Shown here one piece after another: positions 1 through 6,845 of a DNA stretch of 10,428 bases. Both the position numbers and the translations under genes were made by a program. Under the pieces are notes generated by a model, which did not search any database, was not told the origin of the DNA, and saw only the letters and a list, made by a program, of their open reading frames with translations. Source of the stretch: Hyphochytrium catenoides. Its lineage: Eukaryota > Sar > Hyphochytriomycetes > Hyphochytriales > Hyphochytriaceae. Each line of letters opens with the position of its first letter. The stretch's first letter is position 1. The DNA lies in contig FLMG01002894.1 of the NCBI GenBank assembly GCA_900088475.1, positions 1-10,428 on the forward strand, given 5' to 3'.

Positions 1-451
1 TATGATAGTAGCGAACAGAGAGAGGGATGGACTCAAAAGCGGTGTGATGAGAAGCGTGACTGGCTGCATAGGGCGCAGGCTAGGAGTTCCTCTTTCTCCG
101 CTGCAGCTGCCTCGGTGACGGAGAGCTGTCCTATAATACTTCTAGAATAATATGTGCCCTCCTTGCTGCTGGCGATTCACCTTGTCTTGCTTTGGCCAAA
201 AGTTCCAATCCACTAAGAAAGCGATGGATAGATGCAGTATGACCAATCGTCAAGAGCTAGGGACCTCATGCAAACATTCTCCCGTCTCCTAAGGCAGTCG
301 CGCAGCAGCAACTGTAGAAGCCTTCAAAGGACAAGGACGAAGTGCTGTGGGATCCCAACCATATCTCTTCTACTACTCGGGCGAAGATGATCGGTCATTC
401 ACCCTTCCGCTTCTCCCTTTCTTTCTCCTTCCTGCCTTACCACTTCCTGCT
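1..451 (+). other. 5' flank of gene A, no coding region recognised
   Basis: No convincing gene is visible here. Several short ATG ORFs on the + strand end quickly: one of 22 codons starts at 223, and another begins at 387 and is listed separately. The frame of gene A is open back to a TAA at 290-292, but it has no ATG before 452. An AT-rich stretch around 131-152 could hold a core promoter element, but this is weak. From about 400 to 450 the strand is strongly pyrimidine-rich, which could be a leader feature or the tract of an unrecognised intron acceptor. Confidence 0.4.
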
Positions 452-455
452 ATGA
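387..455 (+). promoter_or_regulatory. Upstream ORF whose stop overlaps the gene A start (ATGA)
   Basis: An ATG at 387 opens a 22-codon frame, rich in Phe, Leu and Ser. It ends at the TGA of 453-455, sharing bases with the proposed gene A ATG at 452-454. If the transcript starts upstream, ribosomes would meet this ATG first and stop exactly at the main start, a layout compatible with termination-reinitiation. This is inference. The overlap is plain in the sequence, but the transcript start is unknown and the region may contain an intron. Confidence 0.35.
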
Positions 456-2803
456 CAACTGCTAAGAAAGGTAAGACTTTCCTCCCGCCTGGGGCCACAG
501 GCGCAGAGGACGCACAAGAAAGAAAGGAGACAAGAAGCCAAAACAGGCATTTGCACGAGGAAAGAAGAAAGGACTCTCTTCTTTCTGCTGTGGCTGCTGC
601 CAGCACACTGCTACATGATGGCCATGATAGAGCAGAGGCCACTCAAGAGAGAGTTGAGAATGCTGCGGAGATGATGATTCAGTGGGAGTTCGTTCCTCTT
701 ATGCCAGAGAGAGATGCGTCAGAAGAGTGCAGTACCGGGCAGGTTATTATAGACTTCAATACTTCTATCTGCAGCCTCTTCTTCGGACCGCTAGGTCATC
801 AGAGGTTCTTCAATAGCCTGTGGCGCTATAGACGACTCGTCACGTTCTCAGCGTTTATCTATAGTGCCTCTCTCTATGCGATCTGGTTCGCCTTGCTCCT
901 AGGAGAGACGGCAGGAAGCTATCTCTCTATCTTCGCTCTGGTTAGCTCGCTTCCAGGCCTCATCCAGGCCATCCTATGTCTCAACCCATTTCTCATTCGT
1001 AGCTCTATTCCCAACGTGCAGTTCTGGGTCATCTCTCTCTTAGTTGTGGCTATGTGGACCACAGCGGGGATCATGCTAGGTGGCATCCGAGGAGTGATTC
1101 TCTCTATTATTGGCACTGTCATTGACTTTATCTCTGGTCCTCTGAGAGACAGCTATCATTACCGCTTTAGATCCTCTGCAGCCAGCTTCTGGCGGTATCT
1201 CGTCGGGTTTATCTACCACGCCGTACTTGCGGGCAGCATGGTCTTCAGAGTCTTTCGAGGAGGCAGAGTCCTTCGATGGTCCTTGGGCTCCCGAGAGCTC
1301 ACTGGCGAGGACATTGTGGTGCATAGTGCAGGTACCATTGTCGTCTATATGGTCCAATGGCTGATCCATGGCCTTAGCTCGATCAAGAGGCGACTGCACG
1401 ATAGGAAGAGGAAAGGCGCGCAGAGCAAGGATGCACAGCAGAAGAAGCGGATCATTCGCTGCTCGACTCTTCAATGGCCTCTAGTCATCAGGCCCAGGAG
1501 CTGCCCTAGAACTCAGCAGAGCCCATCATCACTTGTGCAACAAGTGACATCTGATCAGCCGAAAGGACCAGCGGAAGGTGCTGCCAGGGCCCTCGTGCCG
1601 CTCATCATAAGTGCACCAAAGGCTTTCTCCTGCTCAATGAAGAGAACAACAAGTCTCTCTTTGCCTGGCCGGACTGACGAGGTTCCATTCTCCTTTGATA
1701 TCATCAGCTGGCGAGGACCAAAGCCGTTCTTCAAGAAGGTTAAGCCGACTCCGGGAGACGAACAAACTAGAAGAAAGAGCTCTGCTTCGTCGTCATTTGC
1801 AGGAGAGGGTAAGAACAACAAGATCCTGAACCAAGCACAAGCAGGACAACGAGAAAGATCACAAGCATCAATAGCTCCGAGCCTTCGACGGACGCTATTG
1901 CAGACTGTAGTGGCTCTTGGCGTATGTATGATACCTGCCGCTCTGTATCTAGGGAGTGAAAGACGGTCTTGCCAGCAACAATGCGACTCAGACTCGTGGC
2001 TCTTTTCCTCTCAGCTCCTGGCAAGCGTTGTCCTCCTCTGGAACTCTCTCTTCTTCATCTACGTCTGTTCCTTGATTAATATGCACATGCTCGGGCTCAT
2101 GTGTCGCTCTTCGTTTGACCTCTGGTTTCTCCTTCTTCAGACCCTGGCGCTTCTGTTCTCTCTTTGTGACGCCTTCGACTATGACGAACGCTGCATGGTG
2201 ATGTTATCGTGGAGTCTCCTGTATGTTGGCTGCCTGATCAGTGATGCCATCCTTCCCGCGCCTCAGCAACGAAGACAAGGGGAACAAGCGACAACACTCA
2301 TCACCAAGCCATTCTTAGGGTTCGCCGTCCTACTTCCTCTTCTTGCCACCCAGTGCTGGTTCCTCTATGACCTCTTTTTTCGCAATGGAAGCCTCCACCT
2401 GCGCTCCAGGACAATCTTTCACGTCACCAAGTATCTAGAGGACGGGGTGGCAGTAACGCAAGGCTCAACCTTGGCCATCACGACGGACAGCTTCATTATC
2501 GCGAGGCTGACCTCCATTATTGTCTTCTCTCTTCCGCTGCTTTACCATCTTGCCATCTCTTGCTCCTCCTCTTCCTTCAGTCTCTTCCCATCTGTCCTTC
2601 ATTCAAAGCCATCTCCACGTCAATCAACAGCAGACCTCCCACCACCTCACGGCCGGTCGCACGAAGATGATAAGAGCAACAGGAAGAACGAGTTACCTCT
2701 TCTGCAGTTGGTGGGCCCCAGTACCCCGCTATATTTTATCACGGGCTCCGTGTCTTACGAGGCACCGCTTAGAAACAACGTCGACCTGAAGGGCAAGGGT
2801 TAG
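452..2803 (+). CDS. Gene A: multi-pass membrane protein of unknown family, paralogue of gene B
   Basis: I do not recognise the family. From the first in-frame ATG the product has 783 residues. Residues 1-77 are polar and do not align with gene B; similarity starts at Trp78 (WEFVPL). Hydrophobic segments lie at about 131-151, 157-178, 189-211, 214-228, 247-268 and 288-308. A basic, Ser-rich loop (309-480) follows, then segments at 482-500, 518-543, 554-574, 580-602, 619-643 and 682-704. This 6+6 layout with a large central loop recalls many transporters, but no transporter signature or catalytic motif is visible. Residues 254-290, between the fifth and sixth segments, are nearly identical to gene B, as is the tail motif GSVSYEAPLRN near residue 765. 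The frame is open upstream to 293 without an ATG, so the start is the weakest part. An AAAG/GTAAGA donor-like site lies just after the ATG. The frame ends in TAG, and no intron is needed to align with gene B. Confidence 0.85.
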   Translation: MTTAKKGKTFLPPGATGAEDAQERKETRSQNRHLHEERRKDSLLSAVAAASTLLHDGHDRAEATQERVENAAEMMIQWEFVPLMPERDASEECSTGQVIIDFNTSICSLFFGPLGHQRFFNSLWRYRRLVTFSAFIYSASLYAIWFALLLGETAGSYLSIFALVSSLPGLIQAILCLNPFLIRSSIPNVQFWVISLLVVAMWTTAGIMLGGIRGVILSIIGTVIDFISGPLRDSYHYRFRSSAASFWRYLVGFIYHAVLAGSMVFRVFRGGRVLRWSLGSRELTGEDIVVHSAGTIVVYMVQWLIHGLSSIKRRLHDRKRKGAQSKDAQQKKRIIRCSTLQWPLVIRPRSCPRTQQSPSSLVQQVTSDQPKGPAEGAARALVPLIISAPKAFSCSMKRTTSLSLPGRTDEVPFSFDIISWRGPKPFFKKVKPTPGDEQTRRKSSASSSFAGEGKNNKILNQAQAGQRERSQASIAPSLRRTLLQTVVALGVCMIPAALYLGSERRSCQQQCDSDSWLFSSQLLASVVLLWNSLFFIYVCSLINMHMLGLMCRSSFDLWFLLLQTLALLFSLCDAFDYDERCMVMLSWSLLYVGCLISDAILPAPQQRRQGEQATTLITKPFLGFAVLLPLLATQCWFLYDLFFRNGSLHLRSRTIFHVTKYLEDGVAVTQGSTLAITTDSFIIARLTSIIVFSLPLLYHLAISCSSSSFSLFPSVLHSKPSPRQSTADLPPPHGRSHEDDKSNRKNELPLLQLVGPSTPLYFITGSVSYEAPLRNNVDLKGKG

Positions 2804-2994
2804 GGCGGCGGTAGAAGTGTCTGTCTATTTATAAAATGCTAGCTTTATCTATAAACAGCTTCAGCGGTTGCGATGTTCAGCAATAGGCGATATCTGACAA
2901 CTGGGGCTATCCATTCCAGTCTATTATACAGCAGCTGCTGCTCTTGATATCCAATCAGTTGCTTCTCTTGCACTCTCTGCCGGTTGCTTGTGAT
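2804..2994. other. Short convergent gap shared by the 3' ends of genes A and B
   Basis: The stops of A and B are 191 bases apart and face each other, so both 3' untranslated regions and polyadenylation signals must fit here or overlap. AT-rich stretches near 2825-2855, containing TATAAA-like words, are the only candidate processing signals. No canonical AATAAA is seen. A perfect 12-base palindrome of CAGCAG/CTGCTG type sits at about 2931-2942. Confidence 0.4.
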
Positions 2995-5277
2995 CTATGT
3001 CTTCTTCTCTGTGACCACCGGAACGTTTCTGAGTGGGGCTTCATACGAAACGGAGCCATTGATAAAGTAGAGCAGACTGGCGGTCTCCTCATTGCTTGCT
3101 ACAAGCTTTTGCCCATCTACAGCTGCCGATGGTGCCGGTAGGTAGGCGGAGAATGAAGAAAGCGAAGAAGCAACTAACAGGTGGTAGAGCAGAGGGAGAG
3201 AAAAGGCGACGATACAGGTCAGGCGCGCCACAATAAAGCTGTCATTCGTTATATCAAGGTTGGCAACCACAGACGACAGCTGGTCCCCGTCCTGCACACC
3301 TTCTTCCAGGTGCTTTACGATATGGAAGAGCTTTCTGGAGCGCAGCTGGAGGCTGCCATCGCCAAAGATAAGCTCATAAAGGAACCAACACTGCGTCGAC
3401 AGAAGGGGAAAAAGGACTGCAAGGCCTAAGAACCTCTTGGTTATGGGGCACAACTCTCTTCGGCCGCTCCGTCCTCCCTCAGAACAAGGTAGGATAGCGT
3501 CACTGAACAAACAGGCAAGGTAGAGAAGGCACCACGCCAGTAAAACCGCAGACCGCTCATCGTATTGGAAGGCGTCAGAGAGGGACAGCAGGAGAGCTGC
3601 TGTCTGAAGAACGAGAAACCAAAAGTCGAAAGAGTACCGACAGATGAGCCTTACAATGCGGTTGTTCCATAGTGAGACAAGATAGAGAAAGGAGGCCGCA
3701 TTCCACGCTAGAGTGGCGTTAGAAAGGAACAGAGAAGAGGAGAGAGATCCGGATGTCTCACACTGACAAGATCTTTGCCTCATCCCCAGGTACAGAGCCG
3801 CAGGGATCATCCACACGCCCAATGCAACGACCAGCTGGACAATGAGGTGCTTGCTACTAGGGACCAAACGGTTTAGAAGGAGTGCTTCACAGGTTGTCTT
3901 GTTGGTCTGCTGGCTCTCCGTCCTAGATACATCCGTAGCTCTATTGCTGCCGCTCTTCTCTTTCAGCCTTTTCGACGGCACGACACGGACAGAAGAGTGA
4001 CCCTTTTTGATGATAGTCTTAGTACTGAAGCAGCTCCATCTTGTCTCCTCCTCCTGCACGAACAGGTCTTTGGGAGTGGAAATTATCAGAGGAGCCAGGC
4101 CCTCACTGCACGACGGGGTTGGAGACGCCGACGATGGTAGAAGACGGTTGTTGTCTCTAACAAAGCCTGCTCTTTCTGAAGATGATATACCTCTTCCTGA
4201 GCCTTGTTGCTTAGCAAGACGTGAGGTGAGCCTGATGGCAACCTGCCACTGCAATGTGGGGCAGGTCATAAGCCTCCTTCTTCTCGGACCCCTGTCCTGT
4301 CCTTGCTGCTTCTTTCCTCTGCTCAATCGGCGCTTGATGGAGTGAACTCCCGGCGTGATCCAAGGAATGACATAGATCACTAGTGTCCCAGCGCAATTGA
4401 CGACAATGTCCTCTCCTGTCAGCTCTCTCGATCCCAAGGCCCACCGCAGCAGAGTACCACCTCTGAATACCCTGAAAACCATGCTTCCTGCTAAAATCAT
4501 GTGATAAATCAGTCCAAGAACGTATGACAAGGACTGGATCGCTGGGGATCTGAACCGGAAGTGATAGCTGTCTTTCAGAGGACCGGCCATAATATCAATG
4601 AGCATGCCTCCTACGGAGAGGAAGCAGCCGCGTATGCCCCCAAGCATGATGCCAGCAGTGCTCCACATGACCAGAATGAGAAGGGAGATGGCCCAGAATT
4701 GTACATTGCGGATGGCAATCTTCAGTAAAGAGGGGTTAAGTCCAAGGAACACCTGAACGTTCGCGAGGAGAGGGCAAAGGAGAGAGAAGATGGCAAGATA
4801 GCTGCCCGCCGCTTCGCCTACGAGGAGAGTCAGGACAACAGATGCAAGACCAACGTTGTAGAGGAGGACAGACAGTCTTACAGTCCTCCTATACTTGCGG
4901 AAGCTATTGAAGAGCATTTTATGTGCAGCGTCACCAAGAAGTAAACTACAAAGAGAGGTGTTGAAGTTGATGACGGTCCCTGCTTCTGGGCTCACTCGCT
5001 CCTCTGTGCAGCTGAGAAGAGGGACAAACTCCCAGCACATATATACTTCTCTAGCTGAGGTCCGTTCATCATCCGTGTGGGGGGCTTCACCCTGATGCTG
5101 GTTGTGCCACAATAACCCAATGCTCTTTGTTGACTTTTTCACGTAAGCCTCCTTGGTGTCATCTTCTATCCGCCGGTCCGAAGGATGCCTTGCAGCTGAC
5201 ATCTTACCGTCTGCTTCTCCACCTACTTTTGCCGAGGATTCTGGAGGCAGGACGGCGGTATCCTTAGCCACCCTCAT
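2995..5277 (-). CDS. Gene B: multi-pass membrane protein of unknown family, paralogue of gene A
   Basis: This is a 760-residue product from ATG to TAG, with no intron required. The polar N-terminus (1-81) is unrelated to that of gene A; similarity starts at Trp82 (WEFVPL). Hydrophobic segments lie near 134-154, 160-181, 192-214, 217-231, 251-271 and 291-310. A charged loop spans about 311-475, followed by segments at 478-498, 513-538, 549-569, 576-597, 615-638 and 682-704, so the 6+6 layout matches gene A. The most conserved block (about 257-293) holds AGSMVFRVFRGG and RELTGEDIVV. The loop keeps two islands, TLQW (341-344) and PLIISTPK (396-403), and the tail keeps GSVSYEAPLRN (741-751). Many synonymous differences and frequent replacements outside these blocks point to an old duplication. 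Function is unknown. A transporter or a scaffold-like membrane protein would both fit. Confidence 0.88.
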   Translation of the reverse strand: MRVAKDTAVLPPESSAKVGGEADGKMSAARHPSDRRIEDDTKEAYVKKSTKSIGLLWHNQHQGEAPHTDDERTSAREVYMCWEFVPLLSCTEERVSPEAGTVINFNTSLCSLLLGDAAHKMLFNSFRKYRRTVRLSVLLYNVGLASVVLTLLVGEAAGSYLAIFSLLCPLLANVQVFLGLNPSLLKIAIRNVQFWAISLLILVMWSTAGIMLGGIRGCFLSVGGMLIDIMAGPLKDSYHFRFRSPAIQSLSYVLGLIYHMILAGSMVFRVFRGGTLLRWALGSRELTGEDIVVNCAGTLVIYVIPWITPGVHSIKRRLSRGKKQQGQDRGPRRRRLMTCPTLQWQVAIRLTSRLAKQQGSGRGISSSERAGFVRDNNRLLPSSASPTPSCSEGLAPLIISTPKDLFVQEEETRWSCFSTKTIIKKGHSSVRVVPSKRLKEKSGSNRATDVSRTESQQTNKTTCEALLLNRLVPSSKHLIVQLVVALGVWMIPAALYLGMRQRSCQCETSGSLSSSLFLSNATLAWNAASFLYLVSLWNNRIVRLICRYSFDFWFLVLQTAALLLSLSDAFQYDERSAVLLAWCLLYLACLFSDAILPCSEGGRSGRRELCPITKRFLGLAVLFPLLSTQCWFLYELIFGDGSLQLRSRKLFHIVKHLEEGVQDGDQLSSVVANLDITNDSFIVARLTCIVAFSLPLLYHLLVASSLSSFSAYLPAPSAAVDGQKLVASNEETASLLYFINGSVSYEAPLRNVPVVTEKKT

Positions 5278-5453
5278 CCCGCTCGTCTGAAGAGCGCATC
5301 AACTCATAGTAGCCAACGTGCCAGGCACAGCCCTCCGGTTGCTATCATCAGAGGTTAGCCCCTTGAATGTGGTGAGCTGGTGAAAGTACCTCCTAGTGCC
5401 AGTCATACACAGGTCATCAATTCCCCGTGCGCTTCTGACCCTAGCGCTCTAAC

Positions 5454-5573
5454 CTAAGATTGTCCTTCATGGACGTCTTCACTCTTCCCTTTATCAAGGC
5501 GAGGAAGACTGCTGCTGGCAGACGGCGCGATCCTCTCCTCTTTTATATCTTTTCTAGAAATCCGTTGGTCCAT
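5454..5573 (-). other. 39-codon ORF upstream of gene B, possible upstream ORF or leader exon
   Basis: An ATG at 5573-5571 opens a charged, Ser-rich frame ending in TAG at 5456-5454, about 180 bases upstream of the gene B ATG. Its 5' part overlaps the TATA-like box at 5540-5547, so it cannot be wholly transcribed from that box. It could be an upstream ORF on a longer transcript, an unrelated micro-gene, or chance. A TAG/GTTAGA donor-like sequence at its end leaves open a spliced leader exon. Confidence 0.15.
5540..5547 (-). promoter_or_regulatory. Candidate TATA box for gene B
   Basis: Read on the minus strand this is TATAAAAG followed by a purine-rich run, about 265 bases upstream of the gene B ATG. 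It matches the consensus well. The distance implies a leader of roughly 230 bases or a small leader intron. The assignment rests on this match alone. Confidence 0.35.
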
Positions 5574-5880
5574 CAGACCATGTTGTGTGAGACGACGGGT
5601 GACAGTGGCTGACCGGAAGGTTGACGGTACGGAGAAGAGTAAGAGCAGAAGCCGGCTGTCAGAGCGATGTGTTGATTATTCCTCCCAATTAGAAGAGTAT
5701 CTCACCTCTATGGAGAGCGAGATCAGAAGTGCTCCGGCTCCTCCTTATGAGTGCACCCACCAGTTGGTAGCTGGTGGACCACGCGGTGGACACCCTTCCT
5801 CGCCACACCGCCTGTCTCATGCTTACCTTCCACATCATCATCCTCTTAGTTGCTCTCCTCTCTCTTCCTCTCCATCATCG

Positions 5881-5904
5881 CTCTCTCTCTCTCTCTCTCT
5901 CTCT

Positions 5905-5958
<54 letters not shown>

Positions 5959-5976
5959 CCTTTCTCTCTCTTTCTC
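5881..5976. repeat. Compound CT/GA microsatellite
   Basis: A run of 13 perfect CT units (5881-5906) is followed by four T, then 23 perfect CT units (5911-5956), then a decayed CT/T-rich tail to about 5976. Flanking sequence from about 5850 is also pyrimidine-rich. Such tracts are length-variable. They create long Leu/Ser or Arg/Glu frames on either strand, which explains several open frames here that are not genes. It lies about 330 bases upstream of the TATA-like box of gene B. Confidence 0.97.
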
Positions 5977-6620
5977 TATGAATATGTTCTTGATGAGCCG
6001 TGTAACGGACAAACCTGGCACTGACCAACAGTGGGACGCTAACGACCAGTAGCTGCCATGCCTTTCCGAAGCCACTGATGATTAGCTACGAGACGGGGGA
6101 AGGAAATTGGTGCACATATGCTGGACGTTAGCGGTCCGTATCACAACCCGTTATCCAGAGATCTGTTCATCTGTCCTACATCCACACGTTGAGCTCCTCA
6201 TAAAAAAAGTGAGTCTAGTTCCTACTAACTAGCAAGTCCTCGTCGCTCTTCTTGACGGCGGAGAGACGAACTAGCGGCCAACAAACGGCTGGTGAGCTAA
6301 AGAACGAGCATGACGCCAGTGGTGGTGCTCTCCTCGGGCCGTAGTAGCATTATGCCGTCTTCGTCGTTCTTCTTTCTTACCAGCCAACAACAAAACCTCA
6401 CCATGAAGAACCACGTTAGTCTTCCTCCTTCCTTTCCCCTTTTTTTTCGTTCTTCTCTTTATCTACCTCAGGATTGATAGTGACATTTTCCTCATGTAGC
6501 ATCCTCGTATGCTGCTTTAAATATGATCAGTGTGAGAATTCTTCTAGCCTAAAACGCTTTGCTTTCTGGTCTTCCTCTATCCCGGAGCGAAGAAACTCTT
6601 ACCGATGGCAGTGCTCAGCT

Positions 6621-6695
6621 CCTGGGAGAGCCTTAGCGGCTGTTCAAACAGAGTGTCTTCTTGGATCTTCTGGGAGAGAGCTTGAGCGGCTCTTC
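6621..6695. repeat. Imperfect direct repeat of about 26 bases
   Basis: Two copies, at about 6622-6645 and 6670-6695, share CTGGGAGAG followed by a CTTNAGCGGCTNTTCA core. They differ by a two-base length change and a few substitutions, with a period of 48-50 bases. They lie between the gene C stop and the microsatellite. On the minus strand the copies read EPLKLS and QPLRLS in different frames, which could be a decayed protein repeat or coincidence. Confidence 0.5.
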
Positions 6696-6845
6696 ATCAT
6701 CCGGGGTGGCTTGGATTCTCATCTTCAGTCTTCCCACACTCTTCTTCTTCACCTAATATTCCTCATGAAGAGCGTAGCCTGACTTTCTCTGATACTCCCA
6801 ACATCGATCTGCGGTCCCACTTCGCGAAACGTTACTAATATCAGT

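Larger units (their letters stand above)
452..5277. repeat. Diverged inverted (tail-to-tail) gene duplication
   Basis: Genes A and B are homologous along nearly their whole length and lie in opposite orientation, ending 191 bases apart. The unit is therefore a large, strongly diverged inverted repeat. DNA identity is patchy and best where the protein is conserved, for example about 1240-1320 against the complement of about 4410-4500. The flanks and N-terminal codons are not recognisably related. No transposase, terminal repeats or target-site duplications are visible, so I read this as an ancient segmental duplication, not a mobile element. Confidence 0.75.
5278..6845. other. Gap between gene B start and gene C stop, no confident gene
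   Basis: These 1.57 kb separate two minus-strand genes and should hold the promoter of B and the 3' end of C. I see a TATA-like box near 5540, a CT microsatellite at 5881-5976, a pyrimidine tract at about 6419-6470 and an imperfect direct repeat at 6621-6695. Short minus-strand ORFs exist at 5454-5573 (39 codons), 6297-6404 (35 codons) and 6633-6722 (29 codons). Each has plausible amino-acid make-up but no homology I recognise and no splice model I can defend. A + strand frame open from 5458 to 6024 is mostly the microsatellite and lacks an ATG for its first 250 bases. Confidence 0.5.

Noticed and set aside
347-451. N-terminal extension of gene A from a GTG
   Set aside because: GTG is not an expected nuclear start, and the added residues are just a pyrimidine-rich tract read as Leu, Pro and Phe.
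1076-2024. Minus-strand frames opposite gene A
   Set aside because: They are shadows of gene A, whose frame is conserved with gene B while these are not.
4007-4345. Plus-strand frame of 112 codons opposite gene B
   Set aside because: It is antisense to the gene B loop, and no matching frame exists in gene A.
5587-6052. Plus-strand frames of 145 and 92 codons rich in Leu and Ser
   Set aside because: They are mainly the CT microsatellite read as Leu-Ser. The longer one starts at GTG, and its first ATG is deep inside the frame.
5846-6075. Minus-strand Arg-Glu repeat frames
   Set aside because: This is the same microsatellite read on the other strand, with no non-repeat domain.
6474-6782. Plus-strand frame of 102 codons after a strong CAG acceptor-like site
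   Set aside because: It starts at TTG, has a composition unlike protein, contains the direct repeat, and no upstream exon in phase was found.
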